A stretch of DNA of 64,000 nucleotides from Iris pallida (Eukaryota > Streptophyta > Magnoliopsida > Asparagales > Iridaceae): positions 124,001 to 188,000 of the forward strand of contig JANAVB010042263.1 of the NCBI GenBank assembly GCA_029216955.1, given 5' to 3'. This document shows, piece by piece, positions 48,084-61,874 of this stretch; positions within the stretch are counted from its first letter, which is position 1, and each line of letters opens with the position of its first letter. Position numbers and translations under genes: made by a program. A model generated the notes under the pieces. That model was not told the origin of the DNA, made no database searches, and saw nothing but the letters and a program-made list of their open reading frames with translations.

Positions 48084-50481
48084 TGTCACGCCCCGACCCG
48101 GAATCACCCGAATCATCGTCCTCGCAGGGGGCGTGATGCCGCACGAGCCTGAAGTTGCGCTCGTGCAAGGCAAGATGACAAGTTCTCAAATGGTTATCTT
48201 TTGATTCGATATTTACAACGATAGGAAAACAGAGTATACGAAACAATTCTCTTTATTGATATTCGAAACTGAGATTACAAAGGCTTTCGATAGCCTAACA
48301 ATATATGCCAGATTGGCTACAACACTCAGGTTCTCTCTTGTCCACAAAGGATTTCACCGTTCCATACATCATGCCGTCTATATCTCGGCCGCATCAATCC
48401 AGTTGCATAGTCCGAGCGTCAATACGATCGCACGCTTTAATACGCTTCGGCATTTCCGAGCCTCAATGCGTTCAAGCAACGTTCGCCGCGAGCCTTCCAT
48501 TCCCTGCACCCTGCATGAAGCTGGTGGAGGATCAGCACGTTCGTCCTCGCATGTACTGAAGCAAAGATCATCTTTCCAAACCGACATTTTAATATTTATG
48601 TTGAATCATGCAACTTAGCTTATGATCTTACTATGTTCTCCTCAGGGTCAATTTCATGGCATATTCGAAAGCGTAAAGCATGTTATCATAGCAAGCATGT
48701 TATCATATTGAATAGGCAAGCAAGCATTCTCGTGTTTGATTCGTGGCGCGACTTACCAAGTCGACGCACTCGCCCTTGCACCGACGCAAGGTGAATATGC
48801 CTATCTGTATTCCCTGTCATGTTATAAGTGCCTTCTATTCGGATCCATCCATGCAGGATACGTATACCTTGCACTTCCAAACCGATCGCCCTTAACTATA
48901 TGAAGGTCACTAGCTTGTCAAGCTAGAATGGACTTATATTATCAAATCGAAACATAAGACGATGTTAACTCCGTACGGTTGCTAACCAACATCAGAGGCC
49001 ATCGACATAATCGCAGCAAGTTGCTTAACACATCCACCATAAGGTCGCTACCCTGTCTGGTTGAAGTGGCGCCAACAATACTCAAACGAATCCCTCCTAG
49101 GCCGAACGGTCCCAGCGCCCTGGCGCGCCGCGTTCGAGGGAACACCCATGCACGGGCTTTTATATCTTTAAGTCCATTTGACCATTTGACCATGCAACGA
49201 ATCTTATATTTCATACAACCAAGCAAGTTCGCTTATCGCTATTTCAATTAGCACAACGCCCGAATGTCCTCAACGAACGCCCGAAGGCCATGAACATTTC
49301 GAAGGGCACCATGCCGCATTACCATCTCGTATTTCTCCCGTCAACTTTCTATGTTCTTACGTTTCATACTTCGTTTCAATGTTCAATGATATCATGCCTC
49401 AACTCAATGCTCGTCAACCGAAACGACCCGAAGGTCCCGAACACCTTTCAAGACATTATGTCATATCCGACAGTTTCGTCACATTCATGCCACAACTGTA
49501 TTCTTTCGTAACGAAGCCATCTTTTATTATCTCGTGCACGCAGGCAAGTTTCGATCGTATTTTTGATGTTCTATGACTTAGCATTCAATGTCCGTGGCTT
49601 GCGCGCTAGGGCGCTCGCCTATTGTCTTTCAATGTTCTAGCCGTTCTAACTCGTGCGCGAAGGCACGGTATGGTTCGTGCACTAAGGCACTCGCCGAGTA
49701 CAGTTATCCCATGTTATTGCGGCTTGCGCCCGAGGCGCTCGCCTTAGCGATATCCAATGTTCCGTAGCGACTCGTGCACTTGATGCACGTTTCATTTCAA
49801 TTGTACTAACTTAGTGTTCGACACACACTTCTATTATCTCCGATCGGACCACGCCCGTGGCGTCGATAGGTTAACTTAGCATACAATGATATATTTGACT
49901 TATCGAATGAAGGAGTAAAAAGAAGTCAATCCTCCCACCTTGAATCGATTTGCCTTTGCCGTTTCGCCGAGCCGATGCGGCTCGATTCCCTAACTTTGTT
50001 GTACGGCCACTCTCCTGACTTAGCCATTCGAGCACTTCGTGCTTCTTTGAATCATACGTCCGATTTGCCTTAGCGTGCCCAAGTCTCAGCCCGTCGCAAG
50101 GTGTCGATTTGGTTCCGCGGACCCCTTACTAAATATTGTCGAAGATCGACCTCTAATATTTTCGCGTCAAAGTATAACCTGCACACGAAACCAACTAAAA
50201 TCAATACTTGCATCGATTCGGACTTGCGTCTTGGTCGATTCGATTTCTTATAATCTTCGAGCCGATTCAACGCACTCATCCTTCGGGGCAACGCGGCGCT
50301 TCGCATCGATTCACTTGATGCATTCTTTCGGGACAAGGCAACTCTTCGCATCGACTTAGTTCGATGCGTTGCTCGGGACAACGTAACTCTCGTATCGATT
50401 CGCGTCGATACTTAATCGGGTCAACGCAACTCTTCGAGTCAACGACTCAGCATAATGTACCGTGCGGAGCGGGACATTACA
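48084..50481 (-). repeat. 3' LTR of element G
   Basis: Poly(A) signal AATAAA on the minus strand at 48257-48252. A zone at about 49596-49800 has imperfect direct repeats of the form (C/T)TTGCGCGCTAGGGCGCTCGCC, CTCGTGCGCGAAGGCACGG and TTCGTGCACTAAGGCACTCG. CGATTC/TCGATG-rich sequence fills 50080-50480. Open frames of 60-120 codons on both strands have no domains. The sequence before this LTR (minus-strand PPT position) is GAGTGGTATATTC, a poor purine tract. Confidence 0.88.
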
Positions 50482-53400
50482 GAATATACCACTCAAAACA
50501 AGGTTCGTCCCGAACCGAAACCAATACCAAATTTCCAAGGGTTTCATTAGATCGCTCCACGATCTCGTCTCACTATCATTTTGATTGTACAACTTAGTTT
50601 GGAATCATACACATATTTTAGGCGTCCCACCAATATATGTATTTCAGCCAAGCTCAGTTGTAAGATATCGGAACAATACTAACATGTAACTTCTCATTCT
50701 CAATCACTTACCATCTCGTATTCTCGATCGGACTTGGCTTTATTACTTGTTCTCGTAATTCTAGCGCACATGCATATTGATACATACGCGATCGTCCAAC
50801 ATAAGTCGAGGCACACGATGCGATTTAAGAATCGTATTTCTCATTTTATATGTTTCATCGGGACTATCAATTCTACGCGTCGTGTCAAGCCGTCGCGCAT
50901 CCGATCACAACGAGTCTCCGCAACGCCTTGCGTTCGAAGTCGCCACCCAACTATTTCCGAAGTCTGGCTATGCAACTTATCTCAATACGATTTCTTTATC
51001 AACATTTGGGACTACGCCCGCTAAGTGACTTACCTAGCACCGTGCTTAACTTCTCCTTACGCAAGTTTAAATTGACATTGCACAAAGGCCACAATCTATT
51101 CGATACGAAAGTTTACATCAAGGCGATGGTGCTCAAGACAACGATCGCCTTGACACGAAGGTCTTTACGTTGCGTCTTACGTTCGATTCTTAACGAGTAG
51201 GAATTCACTAGCCAAATTCCCAATTTATCCATCTCGCAACATCGAACATAATTTCGATTCACGTAAGCTCAATTGTAAGGTGAATCCGAATCTAATGACA
51301 TGCCTCGTAGGTCATTCCTTTATCGTTCCCTCTCGTGCATAGCACGATTCTCGCAATCGCCTAGACTTATCGTCAACATACATCGCGTTAATTTGTTATC
51401 GATGCAATCCCATATGCGATATCGCATGGGTCATCTTACGGTCTGCAGCATTCAATTTGATTTGGTGGTCAAGTCTTCTAGGGTCAGCTGCCCCGAAGCT
51501 ATGCTCGATAATTGTGGATCATCACCGAAGGACAGTGTATTACGAACCATGCTATATCTTATTTCGGAGCCAAATCACGTTCCGACGATTCTATGCGACT
51601 ACCCAATTTCGGACAAAACCATTTCTATCGGCACAACTGATGCGCAACTATCCTCTGAGTAAATTCATGCACTACCGTCGATGATTCTGCTATTCACGAT
51701 GCGTCTACTCGCATTGAGTTCGAGTCTATCTTATTTCGCGGTCGACACACGAGATGCTATACGCATCGAGCAATCGTCGATGACTTATAGTCTCGCCCTG
51801 ATCAATCACAAAATTTATGATCAACCAAGTTCGTTCATTCTCGTATCGTTACTTACAAAATTTCATAGCGCGAGGCACATTCTATTTTGTATTCTCACAT
51901 CGTTTACGTTTTCTTACGTATCGATCTTGATACGCCGTATCCATTTCGATAACGTAAGGGTCAACATTGAATTCGTTTCAACGTCAACTTAACTCGTATC
52001 GCATACATCCAAGTTCGCAACAAACTTTTCCATACGCATCGACTCGTTCTCCGATTTGTAGCATCCCGCTATACTTCGATCGCGTAACCGAGTTACCGAT
52101 TATCCAACATCGAACCCTCAAGTCATACGATCTCGCCCTCTAAGTTTCGCGTGTTTTCAGTCGTACTTAAATGAGTTTCGCCGTAACGTAACCAACTATT
52201 TCTTAGGCACGATTACTCGTGTCAACCAACTTTCTCACCGAAGTCGCACATCGTGCGATTCGATTAAAATTCGCATCGTCCAACATTTCTATCGAAATCG
52301 TAAGTCGTGTGATTTGATTCGCCTCGTCCAACATTTCAATCGGGATCGCAAGTCATGCGATTCGATTATAATTTGTATCGTCGAACATTTTTATCGAGCT
52401 CACAAGTCGTACGGTTCGATTTCAACGTTTCGAGTTTCCTATCCCGTCGATCCGATTATTGCCTCGAGGCATAATCGTTTCGCTAGTTCCCGTCATTCGA
52501 CCGACACATAAATTTTCAATTGGCATATCATTCAATGTTACAAGTCCCGCCTTACCGTTCTAACCGATCATCGAAGAACACTTGCATCAACATGCCGACG
52601 TACAAATTCTCAATCGAGTCTCGGTGCTATCCCGTCCGTTGCGGACAAACCTTCCGTAATTCTCACAAAACGTCGATACAATTTATCGCACAAGTGGTAT
52701 TGCATATACCACTCGAAACCGAGCCATTCATTGCATCGGTGGTATGCCATATACCACCCGGAAATCAAGTTACTTCCGTCGCAACGTACTCTTTACGAAC
52801 CGACGATCTCTTCCGACTCACGATTTCCGCAGTGATCGTGCTTGATCACAACTGTAACTTTGAATCTATCAAAATCTGACACGATTCGGTCAATGTTCTC
52901 GTTTGCCAACATAAGTTTGGTGTACAACCGACGATTCGTTCTATCGATTTACGATTTCAATTCTTTCTTTACGTTGTATCTCGTGCAACAATTTATTTGA
53001 TATGCGTTGCACCCCGTGCAACAAATTTTACTTTCGATACGCGTTGCACATCGTGCTACGATTCATTTCCAATTTCCTTTGCACTTCGTGCAACGATTAA
53101 TTTGATATGCGTTGCACCACGTGCAATAATTTTTACTTTCAATACGCGTTGCACATCGTGCTACGATTTATTTTCGATATTTACCACACCTCGTGCTTCA
53201 ATTTATTCTCGATACGCATTGCACATCGTGCAACATTTCAATTCCGACATTCAAAGTCAATGCTCAAATCCGTTTTAACACATTCGATATTGACTTATCG
53301 CTTTTTATCGCAACGCACATTCGAAATCGATATGTGAATCCGTTCAACACATTCAATATCAACTTTCATTTTCTTTTCAACGTATCATTTACAATCAACG

Positions 53401-53785
53401 CGTGGCAATTGCTGCAGCAACATTCCACGACTTTCATTGTATCGATGCAACCAACATTTCTCATATCGTTCATTGTAAACAACAAATATCTCAAATTTCA
53501 ATTCACGACGTGTTGCATCCGCGGCAATAAATCCTTGAATTCACATCTCGTAACTTGTTGCACTTGCAGCAACAAACCTTTTTCCGACTTTTCCAACAAA
53601 CACCATATAATTTCCAAACAACACGCGGCAAAATTACATGATTTGTATTAGACTTATTGTATGGAACATCCAGTGCGGCATCGAGTAGAGTCAAGAGTGA
53701 TATTCGATTGGTGGTGGGCAACTTTTTAGAACTGAAATGAAGCAAACGTCCAGAGGAAATTGAGCCTAGAGCTCTGATACCAATT
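50482..53785 (-). other. Non-coding interior of element G
   Basis: This 3.3-kb stretch is C/T-rich on the plus strand with many CGATTC/ATCG words and no recognisable protein in any frame. Inverted motifs GTGGTAT...ATACCAC occur at 52693-52765. Repeats around GTTGCAC(A/C)TCGTGCAAC fill 52970-53245. The primer site is at 53771-53782. Frames of up to 152 codons (for example 53193-53651) lie antisense to the element and look like chance frames in stop-poor repeat DNA. Confidence 0.75.
52970..53245. repeat. Palindromic TTGCACATCGTGCAA-type repeats
   Basis: About eight copies of GTTGCAC..CGTGCAAC or close variants, each a near-palindrome, are spaced 25-40 bases apart with TTTCGATACGC-like linkers. 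Confidence 0.75.
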
Positions 53786-56184
53786 TGTCATGCCCCGACC
53801 CGAAATTATCCGAATCATCGTCCTCGCAGGGGGCGTGATACCGTACGAGCCTGGAGTTGCGCTCGTGCAAGGCAAGATGACAAGTTCTCAAATGGTTATC
53901 TTTTGATTCGATATTTACAATGATAAAAAACAGAGTATACGAAACAATTCTCTTTATTGATATTCGAAACTGAGATTACAAAGGCTTTCGATAGCCTAAC
54001 AATATATGCCAGATTGGCTACAACACTCAGGTTCTCTCTTGCCCACAAAGGATTTTACCGTTCCATACATCATGCCGTCTTTATCTCGGCCGCATCAATC
54101 CAGTTGCATAGTCCGAGCGTCAATACGATCACACGCTTTAAGAACGCTTCGGCATTTCCGGGCCTCAACGCATTCAAGCAACGCATCGCCGCGAGCCTTC
54201 CATTCCCTGCACCCTGCATGAAGCTGGTGGGGGATCAGTACGTTCGTCCTCGCATGTACTGAAGCAAAGATCATCTTTCCAAACCGACATTTTAATATTT
54301 ATGTTGAATCATACAACTTATCTTATGATCTTGCTATATTCTCCTTAGGGTCAATTTCATGGCATATTCGAAAGCGTAAAGCATGTTATCATAGCAAGCA
54401 TGTTATCATATTGAATAGGCAAGCAAGCATTCTCGTATTTGATTCGTGGTGCGACTTACCAAGTCGACGCACTCGTCCTTGCACCGACGCAAGGTGAATA
54501 TGCCTATCTGTATTCCCTGTCATGTTATAAGTGCCTTCTATTCGGATCCATCCATGCAGGATACGTATACCTTACACTTCCAAACCCATCGCCCTTAACT
54601 ATATGAAGGTCACTAGCTTGTCAAGCTAGAATGGACTTATATTATCAAATCGAAATATAAGACGATGTTAACTCCGTGCGGTTGCTAACCAATATCAGAG
54701 GCCATCAAAATAATCGCAGCAAGTTGCTTAACACATCCACCATAAGGTCGCTACCCTGTCTGGTCGAAGTGGCGCCAACAATACTCAAACGAATCCCTCC
54801 TAGGTCGAACGGTCCCAGCGCCCTGGCGCGCCGCGTTCGAGGGAACACCCATGCACGGGCTTTTATATCTTTAAGTCCATTTGACCATTTGACCATGCAA
54901 CGAATCTTATATTTCATACAACCAAGCAAGTTCGCTTATCGCTATTTCAATTGGCACAACGCCCGAATGTCCTCAACGAACGCCCGAAGGCCATGAACAT
55001 TTTGAAGGGCACCATGCCGCATTACCATCTCGTATTTCTCCCGTCAACTTTCTATGTTCTTACATTTCATACTTCGTTTCAATGTTCAATGACATCATGC
55101 CTCAACTCAATGCTCGTCAACCGAAACGACCCGAAGGTCCCGAACACCTTTCAAGACATTTTGTCATATCCGACAGTTCTGCCACATTCATGCCACAACT
55201 GTATTCTTTCGCAACGAAGCCATCTTTTATTATCTCATGCACGCAGGCAAGTTTCGATCGTATTTTCGATGTTCTATGACTTAGCATTCAATGTCCGTGG
55301 CTTGCGCGCTAGGGCGCTCGCCTATTGTCTTTCAATATTCTAGCCGTTCTAACTCGTGCGCGAAGGCACGGTATGGTTCGTGCACTAAGGCACTCGCCGA
55401 GTACAGTTATTCCATGTTATTGCGGCTTGCGCCCGAGGCGCTCGCCATAGCGATATCCAATGTTCCGTAGCGACTCGTGCACTTGATGCACATTTTATTT
55501 CAATTGTACTAACTTAGTGTTCGACACACACTTCTATTATCTCCGATCGGACCACGCCCGTGGCGTCGATAGGTTAACTTAGCATATAATGATATATTTG
55601 GCTTATCGAATGAAGGAGTAAAAAGAAGTCAATCCTCCCACCTTGAATCGATTTGCCTTCGCCGTTTCGCCGAGCCGATGCGGCTCGATTCCCTAACTTT
55701 GTTGCACGGCCACTCTCCTGACTTAGCCATTCGAGCACTTCGTGCTTCTTTGAATCATACGTCCGATTTGCCTTAGCGTGCCCAAGTCTCAGCCCGTCGT
55801 AAGGCATCGATTTGGTTTCGCGGACCCCTTACTAAATATTGCCGAAGATCGACCTCTAATATTTTTGCGTCAAAGTATAACCTGCACACGAAACCAACTA
55901 AAATCAATACTTGCATCGATTCGGACTTGCGCCTTGGTCGAATCGATTTCTTAGAATCTTCGAGCCGATTCAACGCACTCATCCTTCGGGGCAACGCGGC
56001 GCTTCGCATCGATTCACTTGATGCATTCTTTCGGGACAAGGCAACTCTTCGCATCGACTTAGTTCGATGCGTTGCTCGGGACAACGTAACTCTCGTATCG
56101 ATTTGCATCGATACTTAATCGGGTCAACGCAACTCTTCGAGTCAACGACTCAGCATAATGCACCGTACGGAGTGGGGCATTACA
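53786..56184 (-). repeat. 5' LTR of element G
   Basis: Collinear with the 48084-50481 LTR over its full length, with scattered substitutions. AATAAA on the minus strand at 53958-53953. The primer site adjoins its inner edge. Confidence 0.9.
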
Positions 56185-56211
56185 CTAACGGTTTCCAATC
56201 CTAGAAGGGTA

Positions 56212-56742
56212 CATTGGAGTACGGTCAAGTGGATTCTACGATACCTTTAGGGCACTGCTGATTAGAGACTTTCTTTTGGTGGTGACGAGCCGAAGCTGGT
56301 TGGGTATACCGACGCTAATATGGCTGGAGATGTAGACACGAGGCGATCGACTTCGGGCTATGTGATGATGTGTAGAGAGGTATCGTGGCAGTCGCGGTTG
56401 CAGAAGTGTGTTGTCTTATCGACAACAAAGGTAGAGTACATTACGGCGACGGATGCTTGCAAGGAGTTGTTGTGGATGAAGAAGTTACTGCATGAAGTGG
56501 GGCTAAAGCAAGAGCAGTATACTTTGCTTTGCGATAGCCAGAGTGTCATTCACCTTGTGAAGAACCAGACATTTTATAGTCGGTCAAAGCACATTGAGAC
56601 TCGGTATCATTGGATACGAGATGTGGTTGAGAAGAAAGACGCGACGCTTGAGAATGTTCATGCTGATGACAATGGAGCGGACATGCTCACGAAGGTTCTA
56701 ACATGGGGAAGTTTGAGTACTGCATGTGGATCGTCGGGATGA
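56212..56742 (+). pseudogene. Copia pol C-terminus: RNase H domain, degenerate
   Basis: The frame from 56212 (HWSTVKWILRYL) has two early stops (TAG near 56246 and TAG near 56261) and is then open from 56320. Typical Ty1/copia RNase H features follow: YTDANMAGDVDTRRSTSGYV, VSWQSRLQKCVVLSTT, the catalytic E in KVEYI, LLCDSQSVIHL with its D, and SKHIETRYHWIRD, ending in ADMLTK. Everything upstream (protease, integrase, reverse transcriptase) is missing. The left edge is the CTAACGGTT junction with repeat copy B. Confidence 0.92.
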
Positions 56743-56763
56743 CGAGTTCCTCCACCTAGTTGT

Positions 56764-57496
56764 GAAGGGGGAGATTTGTTGGAGTGGGTGGGGTTCCCAA
56801 CCTATGTGGAGAATACCCTGGAATGCGACGAGCTCCATCCGTATGTCGAAGAAGCTCGGGGAGTGCAACGATCCTATTTTGGAACATGTATGGTAAGGAA
56901 ATATATGATTGGATTTTCATATTTACTTCGATCATATATTTATGATTGGATCATTCATATAGTAGCTTTCCATATAATTGGATTTTCAATTATGGCAAGC
57001 TAATTATGGTTGGATTTTCATTAAATATATGATTGATGCATATTGGAAGTTTTTATATATATTGGCCTTCCATGTATAGATTATCAAGAGCTTATAAAAG
57101 GGTGATGCATGCTAGTTGAAAACTCATCTAAAAAATAAGAGTACTTTACAATATTTGAGAGAGAGAGTATTAAGGACTATTGTGAAGGAGAGATTGCTTC
57201 GAATAATTTTTCGGCATCTCTTATTTTTCGGAGCCCGCAATCAAAATTTTCTTCTTTCAAGTGAGTTGTGGTGATCCGTGTTAGATCGGAAGGAGCTTGT
57301 AGAGGATGTATTCTCTTTATTCCATTAGTGGAGGCTCTTCAGGGTTGGACTCCGATCGTCCCGTGATTTTTTTCGCAAGGATTTTCTACATTTAAAATCT
57401 TTGTGTCTGCGATTGTGTTTGGCGTTTTTGCAGTTTGTGTACTTTTGCTCGGTTCTCTCGCAGGACTTTCTGGTTTGGCCGCGCTTATTTCCCAAC
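56764..57496 (+). repeat. PPT and 3' LTR of the truncated Copia element
   Basis: The purine tract GAAGGGGGAGATT (56764-56776) is followed by the LTR start TGTTGGAGTGGGTGG (56777). The end is TTATTTCCCAAC at about 57496, the inverse of TGTTGG minus its last base. The LTR is about 720 bp, with a TATA box TTATAAAAGG at about 57093. No 5' LTR is present in the window. Directly after it repeat copy C begins. Confidence 0.82.
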
Positions 57497-57800
57497 GGAA
57501 ATGAGATTTGATTTCTATAATCACCCTTAGATTGTGGAAGGAGTGCAGAACAGGCAGAAGAGTTTGTTTTACGATATCATGTGTAATGATGTGCAGTATC
57601 ATAGTGAATGTTGCTCTTGAAAACCCAGCAGAAAGTTTGTTTCAGGTTTATTTAGTTTTAAGGCCTCGTATAATATTGTAAATTTACTTCTATGTTTCCA
57701 TATTGTTAAGAATAGGGTTTGGATCTCCTTCTAACGGTTGATTTGGCTGACCATTCAAATTGGAAGCAAAAAACGAAAAATATGAATATTGTACGAGACC
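57497..57800 (+). repeat. Third copy (C) of the 47541 segment
   Basis: It begins GGAAATGAGATTTGATTTC and continues collinearly with copy A to AATATGAATATTGTA, where A has the Copia scrap and C continues into CGAGACCCTAAAAC. The frame seen in A is kept. Confidence 0.8.
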
Positions 57801-58023
57801 CTAAAACTAAACGGAAATATATGATGTTGTGTGACTTGGATTATTTAGTTTTGCTTGGTGGAATTTGTGTGACTTGGATTATTTAGTTTTGAATATTATA
57901 CGATTATCAACACAGACGCAACACATCCTATTTTCATGAAATCACCCATTTCCCCCTAATTTTCCCCTATCTTAGGATTTACAAATATATTTTTATATTT
58001 AACTAAAAATAATCCTCATTATT
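57801..58023. other. Unassigned AT-rich sequence
   Basis: It contains a 27-bp direct duplication around GTGTGACTTGGATTATTTAG (57828 and 57869). Nothing else is recognisable. It ends with TTATT (58019-58023), the duplication of the next solo LTR. Confidence 0.5.
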
Positions 58024-58599
58024 TGTAACACCCAGTTTTCCAGAAGAGGGTAATTTTGAAATTTTGTAATTATAATTATATTTAATGGTATTTAATTCAT
58101 GTTATGATTTTTAGTGATATTTAATTATTTTTAAACTATTTAAATTCATGACTTATGAGTTGGTGTCTTGCTAGTGTTCATTTCCAGACTGAAGGGTATT
58201 TTAGTCATTCTTTATAATTTTAAGAATTATTTAGGATTATTAATTTTATTTAAATTTATTAGAATTTATTGAATTTATGAGAATTTTTAGGAATTATTTG
58301 AGATAGTTTGAACTAGGTTGACTTTTGACTAGTGTTGACTTTGTAGACCTACCTAGAAGTTAACCCTAGTTAGTGGGTCATGGTTAGGTCAAGTGACTAT
58401 AGTCTAACCTAGCCTAGGACTTGGTTTAGTCATTGTAGCAAAAGGATTAGGAAAGTCATAAGTCATGGCTTATGGTTTAGAGCCTTTAATTAGTTTAATC
58501 CTCATTAGCTTTGTAACTTGGCCCATGGCCCAATATTTGACAAAACCCTAACCCTAAGCCTTAGTGGCCAGCCACACCCCTCTACCTAGGGATTCCCAC

Positions 58600-58607
58600 C
58601 ATATAAA
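58600..58607 (+). promoter_or_regulatory. Probable TATA box of the 58024 LTR
   Basis: CATATAAAAC lies about 580 bases into the LTR, preceded by GGCCAGCCACACCCCTCTAC and GGGATTCCCACC. This block is shared with X and the 24551 LTR. Confidence 0.6.
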
Positions 58608-61600
58608 ACCCCTCCCAAATCTAGGGTTGCCTCTTTTCTTTAGGAAGAGCCCTATTTTCAAGGAGGTGAGTTCTTGTCTTCATTAATTCATTATAATTCC
58701 ATAATAGGTCCTAAAATTCCCAAATTAGTTGCAATAGTTTCTAATGTTGTTTTTCTTGCTGCTATGAATGTTTGGTTCAGTTTGGATTTGATTTGAAGGG
58801 TTTGGGATACCAAGTGAGGAGCTAACAAAGGACTCTTTCCATTGAAACTTCACAAAGAGGTATCTCCTTCATTTCTCCATAAAACTTTAGTTAGTTTTCA
58901 TGTATAGGAACCCCTAAGTGTCCCCCTAAGGTCAGTATTGGGTTCGTGTCCAGTGTCGAGTGATTCGTGTCCATTCTGGACACATATATGAACACTGGAC
59001 TAGGTGTTCGACCATATGCCACAATGGGCAGGTCGATCGAGTTATCCAGTTTTGTTTGAATAGGAAATAGGTTTTAGATCTACCCTTGGGTTTCCTGTCC
59101 TTGTGTCCTTATTTTCGTGTCGTTCTGTGTCAGTTTGATTGTGTGGACACGCGCGTGCACACGGCCGCGCGCTGCTACAGGGATCCCCTGCTACTCGGGC
59201 CCTGTAGCGGACACGACACGCCACTATTGGACACGAAACTCAACACGAGGCTAGGGGCATGGACTGACACGCCATGTGTCAAGTCTCACATGACCCCGAG
59301 TCGTGTCGAGAGAGTTATGGATCCCACACGGGGATTGCCTAGGCAATGCACAGTAGATTTTCCCCACTGACACGGGTCTCGTATCCGACCCTGACGCGTC
59401 GTGGACACTGGCCAGTGGGCCCATGAGGTAGCCCTATAGGTGGGCTACCCATGTATGTCACCACGAGTTTCATTCGTATCCTGTGTCGTGCACACGACAC
59501 AAGTGCACGTGTGTACGAGACAGTGCACTGTCAGTGCACTGTATGTGTTTCTTTCTGTGTTCTCTTGCAATGGACACGCCGTGTCGGCTCTGGGGTGACA
59601 CGAGATGATGTGTAGGGTTGTGCACGAGGGGTGTTTACATTTTTCTAATCATTAGATTAATGATTAATTGATTTTGCTATTTCAATTTCCCATTAACCAA
59701 TGTTCTGTCAATTATGTTCCTGTACATTCCAGTTTTTCTAAATTTGATTTTGTCTAATGTTTTAATCCTAGTATTGATGACTTAATGCTGAGTTTAGACT
59801 CTAAATTATGTTCTCCTATGTGTTATTTTGCCATGGACATGAATTGGTGTTAATTGATGGACTGTCAAATAGGTAGATGTTCATAATATATCATAACTGA
59901 TATTTTCTAGTTTACTGCTATTATTCTTCAAACTGATTTGGGTTCACATTAAAATGTTTTGAATGTCTTCATGGGACTGAACTGAGGTTGGTTGTGTATT
60001 GACCTGAGAATTTCAGTGAGTAGCACTGTTGAGCCTGTCATTTGGTTATGGTTAAAAAACCTGAGTTTAATTTCCTATGTACAGTTGTGCAAAACCTGGA
60101 AATATGAAGGAGGGGAAAACAGTCCTTAATTTCTGAATTGATTTCCTTGCCTTTCCTTTTCCTGTTTTCCTGTGAACACTGAATACACACACACACATGT
60201 TACTCTTTTCCTGCCACATTTCCTGCTGTGCAGTTCACACACTTTTGTACTGTAAATTCCTGCACACCATATACTGTAGGCTAGTATATTTTTCCTGCAC
60301 TTGGACACATTACACACACAGTATTCACATTATCCTGCCACATTTTCATTCATGTCACACACAGGAATTAGTAACACTGTTTTTAATTGAATCCTGAATT
60401 TATTGGAAAATCTGAGATTGGAAGTAGGAGGGGGGAATTAAAACTGAATATTGAGGGCTGTTGCAAACTGTTTTGGGGTTTGCATTGTTTCATTAAATGT
60501 TTCCTTTTGATTTAGCCTATAGCTAAGCCTCATTGTTGACTGAGTATCACATGAGATAATCTTGATATTAAATAAACTGTTTTGGGACTCTTTGTTTGGT
60601 GTTTTTTTTTGTGAACCAATAACTGATAACAGTAGGGACCTTGTTGTATTTGATTTCCTTTCCTTTCATGTTTTCCTGCACATCCAGTACACTCCCTCAC
60701 TCACTGTTCTTTGACACCACAACTGGAAACCCCCACATAGTTCCTGTTCTCCTATTGCACTAACCCACACTTCCTCTTCACTTATTTCACTGCTATAATT
60801 CCTGCAAACACACAAGACACACACACTTCTCCTATACACAGCCTAGGCTTACCTTCTTCCCTGTTATTCCTGCATTTTCACCGTTCCATTCTTTTTCACT
60901 CACTCATGTGAACACACACATACACTATGTTATTCCTGCCACACTATGTTCCAGAGGTTACACACACAAGCACCACATCCTCACACCCTCACCCTCAAGA
61001 CACACACTTGAGTATTATGTGTTTCCTTCTCTCTATACATATGTATATATATGTATTGAGGGGTATGTATATAGGTATCCTATATTATATAGTGTTGTAC
61101 TTTATATATAATAGTTCTATATAGGTATGTGTGACATGTATATTGTAGCCTTGCATGTTAAGTATAGATACATGTGTAATGGAGATGGGTTAGCTTTGTG
61201 CCATGTGTAGTGTAACTCCTAACTAGTGTTGATTTCTCTTTTCATGTACACCTCCATGTTCACACACACACACATAGCTTTATATGTTAGCTTCCTTTCT
61301 CTTATGTATAATATTGAATGTGATGGCTTGTGTTTGGCTTGTATAGCCTTGTGATTGGTGTGTGATAGCTAGATTAGGCTTGGTTAGGCCTAGTAAGACT
61401 TATTAGACTTGTTGGGCTAGGACTTGACCTAGTTGACCTAGTTTGACTAGTCTAGATTGACTAGAGTTGACCGAGAGTTGACTTTGGTCTAGTTTGACCT
61501 AGACAGCATGCAGATGCATTGTACATTTCATATATCACCCTCTGTATACATCTTGACTTGTGTTGCTCTAACTAGGAGTCAGGTACCTCATCTCGGACAG

Positions 61601-61874
61601 TACACTTACTTCAGACATTCAGATACGAGGCAATTACATTCTCTGACCGTTTCATACTTGCCTGGATTTATATTCTTGCTCTAGATTACTGTACTTGATG
61701 CTGACACGATTCATTATCACGGATTGGTACTATATGGATCTTCTTCTGAGATGTTATCTCCTTGTATTCACTAACTACATATTGTGATGTGCGTTTCACT
61801 TACATGTTGTATTTATTGAATACCCTTATCATTGTACACTCATTGTGCATATTGTACTCTCAGTATCACATTGA

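Larger units (their letters stand above)
48084..56184 (-). mobile_element. Complete non-coding LTR retrotransposon (family G, LARD-like), duplication CTAAC
   Basis: An 8101-bp unit with LTRs of 2398 bp (48084-50481) and 2399 bp (53786-56184), flanked by CTAAC at 48079-48083 and 56185-56189. The primer site TGGTATCAGAGC is on the minus strand at 53782-53771, three bases inside the right LTR, so the element is on the minus strand. The 3.3-kb interior shows no gag or pol. The termini TGTAATG(T/C)CCCGCTCCG...GGGGC(G/A)TGACA resemble those of family P/Q. It is a large retrotransposon derivative that depends on other elements for its proteins. Differences between its LTRs are scattered and few, so it is fairly young. 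Confidence 0.92.

Noticed and set aside
50070..53745. Many 60-152-codon plus- and minus-strand frames in element G
   Set aside because: The sequence is CGATTC/ATCG-rich and stop-poor; similar frames appear in several phases and on both strands, and none shows a protein motif.
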